Positions 63,054 through 64,000 of a DNA stretch of 64,000 nt are shown one piece after another. Each line of letters opens with the position of its first letter. Position 1 is the stretch's first letter. A program made the translations under genes and the position numbers. The notes under the pieces are model-generated. The model had not been told where the DNA came from, did no database searches, and worked only from the letters and a program-made list of their open reading frames with translations. The DNA is from Asaia bogorensis (GTDB lineage Bacteria; Pseudomonadota; Alphaproteobacteria; Acetobacterales; Acetobacteraceae): positions 1 to 64,000 of the forward strand of contig CALQTN020000008.1 in the NCBI GenBank assembly GCA_943333505.2, given 5' to 3'.

Positions 63054-64000
63054 TCAGTCCGCGCGCGGACGCAATTGCCCGATGCGCAGGGCTAGTGCGT
63101 TCAGAACTACGCTGACCGACGACATTGCCATGGCGCCGCCGGCGATCATCGGGTCGAGCATGCCGGCGGCGGCAAGGGGAATGCCGATGACGTTGTAGGC
63201 AAAGGCCCAGAACAGCCCACGCCGCATGGTGCGCCAGGTGCGGCGCGACAGCAGGATGGCGTCGGGCACCAGCATCGGGTCGCCACGCATCAGGGTGATG
63301 CCGGCCGCCGCCATCGCAACATCGGTGCCCCCGCCCATCGCAAAGCCGACATCGGCGGCGGCGAGGGCGGCGGCATCGTTGACCCCGTCGCCAACCATGC
63401 CGATCACCGCGCCACCATCGCGCATCACACGAATGGCGGCGAGTTTGTCCTCGGGCAGCAATCCGGCGCGCACATCCAAGATGCCGAGGGCAGCCCCGGC
63501 CCGCGCGGCCGCAGCCTGATTGTCGCCCGACAGCAGCACCACGCGCAGTCCGAGCGCCTGGAGGCGGGCGATGGCGGCGGCAGAATTTGGTTTGATCGCA
63601 TCGGCAAAGGCGAGCAGGCCGAGCAACCGGCCATCAACCGCGAGCCAGGAAATGGTCTGACCTTCGGCGGCATGGCGGGCTTCTGCCTCGGCCATTGGCG
63701 CATGATCGATGCCAAGCTCGGCCATCATCCGGCCACTGCCGAGGCTCACCATCCGTCCATCAATGTCCGCACTGATGCCGCGACCCAGCGCGGCGCGGTG
63801 ATTGGTGGCGGCGGGGAAAGCACTGGCTTGGCGCAACACCGCACGGGCCAGCGGGTGTTCGCTGCCGGCTTGCAAGGCGGCGGCGAGGCTAAGAATTTCG
63901 TCCTGCGTCGCGCCCCCCGCCGCTTCGATCGCGACAAGTTTCGGGAAGCCCTCTGTCAGGGTGCCGGTTTTGTCAAAAGCGATGATGGTGGCGGCCTGGG
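63054..64000 (-). CDS. Heavy-metal-translocating P1B-type ATPase, C-terminal part (cut by window edge)
   Basis: The frame continues beyond base 64000. Visible parts: the phosphorylation motif IAFDKTGTLTEG, EHPLARAVLRQ (the HP motif of P1B ATPases), GDNQAAAARAGAALGI, MVGDGVNDAAALAAADVG and GTDVAMAAAGITLMRGD, then two terminal membrane spans (FWAFAYNVIGIPLAAAGM and MAMSSVSVVLNALAL). The pattern is the copper/silver type; the CPC membrane motif and metal-binding domains are outside the window. Confidence 0.92.
   Translation of the reverse strand, partial: QAATIIAFDKTGTLTEGFPKLVAIEAAGGATQDEILSLAAALQAGSEHPLARAVLRQASAFPAATNHRAALGRGISADIDGRMVSLGSGRMMAELGIDHAPMAEAEARHAAEGQTISWLAVDGRLLGLLAFADAIKPNSAAAIARLQALGLRVVLLSGDNQAAAARAGAALGILDVRAGLLPEDKLAAIRVMRDGGAVIGMVGDGVNDAAALAAADVGFAMGGGTDVAMAAAGITLMRGDPMLVPDAILLSRRTWRTMRRGLFWAFAYNVIGIPLAAAGMLDPMIAGGAMAMSSVSVVLNALALRIGQLRPRAD

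Overview
The window looks like a chromosomal segment of a high-GC alphaproteobacterium, most likely from the Rhodospirillales/Acetobacterales side. Supporting signs are the murA-hisG-hisD-infA-maf-rng-yacG-tRNA-Phe order, a short-form HisG, a short RNase E/G protein, a GTP cyclohydrolase II with a long degenerate N-terminal domain, and several IS630- and IS1380-type insertion-sequence remains. The family is inferred from gene content only. Genes are tightly packed, with many start/stop overlaps (ATGA, GTGA, TTGA) that imply translational coupling.

Layout. 0-2 kb: the end of an IS630-type element abutting a paralogous hypothetical gene, then mreB. 2-7.6 kb: a compact run of HD-domain oxygenase-like protein, class I amidotransferase, glutamine-dependent NAD synthetase, EthD-like protein and metal-dependent amidohydrolase. 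7.6-10.2 kb: a decayed accessory stretch with gene fragments and two hypotheticals. 10.2-15.9 kb: the conserved murA/his/infA block. 16-25 kb: peroxiredoxin, persulfide dioxygenase-rhodanese, a dehydrogenase, a response regulator, ribA, an L,D-transpeptidase-like protein, a degenerate EAL protein and an SbmA/BacA-like ABC exporter. 25-33 kb: a peptide-binding protein, recQ, cydDC and crcB. 33-41 kb: N-formylglutamate amidohydrolase, a broken glycosyltransferase, an M20 dipeptidase, yraN-hsp70, msrP and D-cysteine desulfhydrase. 41-47 kb: a sugar and glycosyltransferase group (galE, a repeat-bearing GT2, a GT4). 46.6-52.3 kb: AbgB-like hydrolase, enoyl-CoA hydratase, acyl-CoA ligase, a DUF6065-like protein and a 30-residue peptide gene with a strong ribosome binding site. 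52.6-53.4 kb: a dead IS1380 transposase. 53.8-64 kb: a BTAD/TPR regulator, comM, an EAL protein, btuB under a cobalamin riboswitch, a thioesterase, ruvX, arfB, a dehydrogenase and the 3' part of a metal P-type ATPase.

The most interesting signal is a dispersed family of about 106-bp elements flanked by TA: four full copies, one 105-bp variant, a 62-bp deletion form and several remnants. One copy interrupts the IS1380 transposase, and removing it with one TA restores the family motif. This marks it as a mobile, MITE-like element with TA target duplication, as used by IS630/Tc1-type transposases. Both ends start with G after the TA, so an insertion at a TA rebuilds a TAG stop codon from either side. 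Seven genes in this window end on a TAG built this way. The copies mostly lie between convergent genes and can fold into strong hairpins, one with a compensatory base-pair change.

Other points: a second, larger composite palindrome lies between two convergent genes at 51.1 kb. msrP is followed by a small membrane protein instead of msrQ. mreB has no mreC beside it. Several genes are clear fragments. No CRISPR array or prophage was seen.
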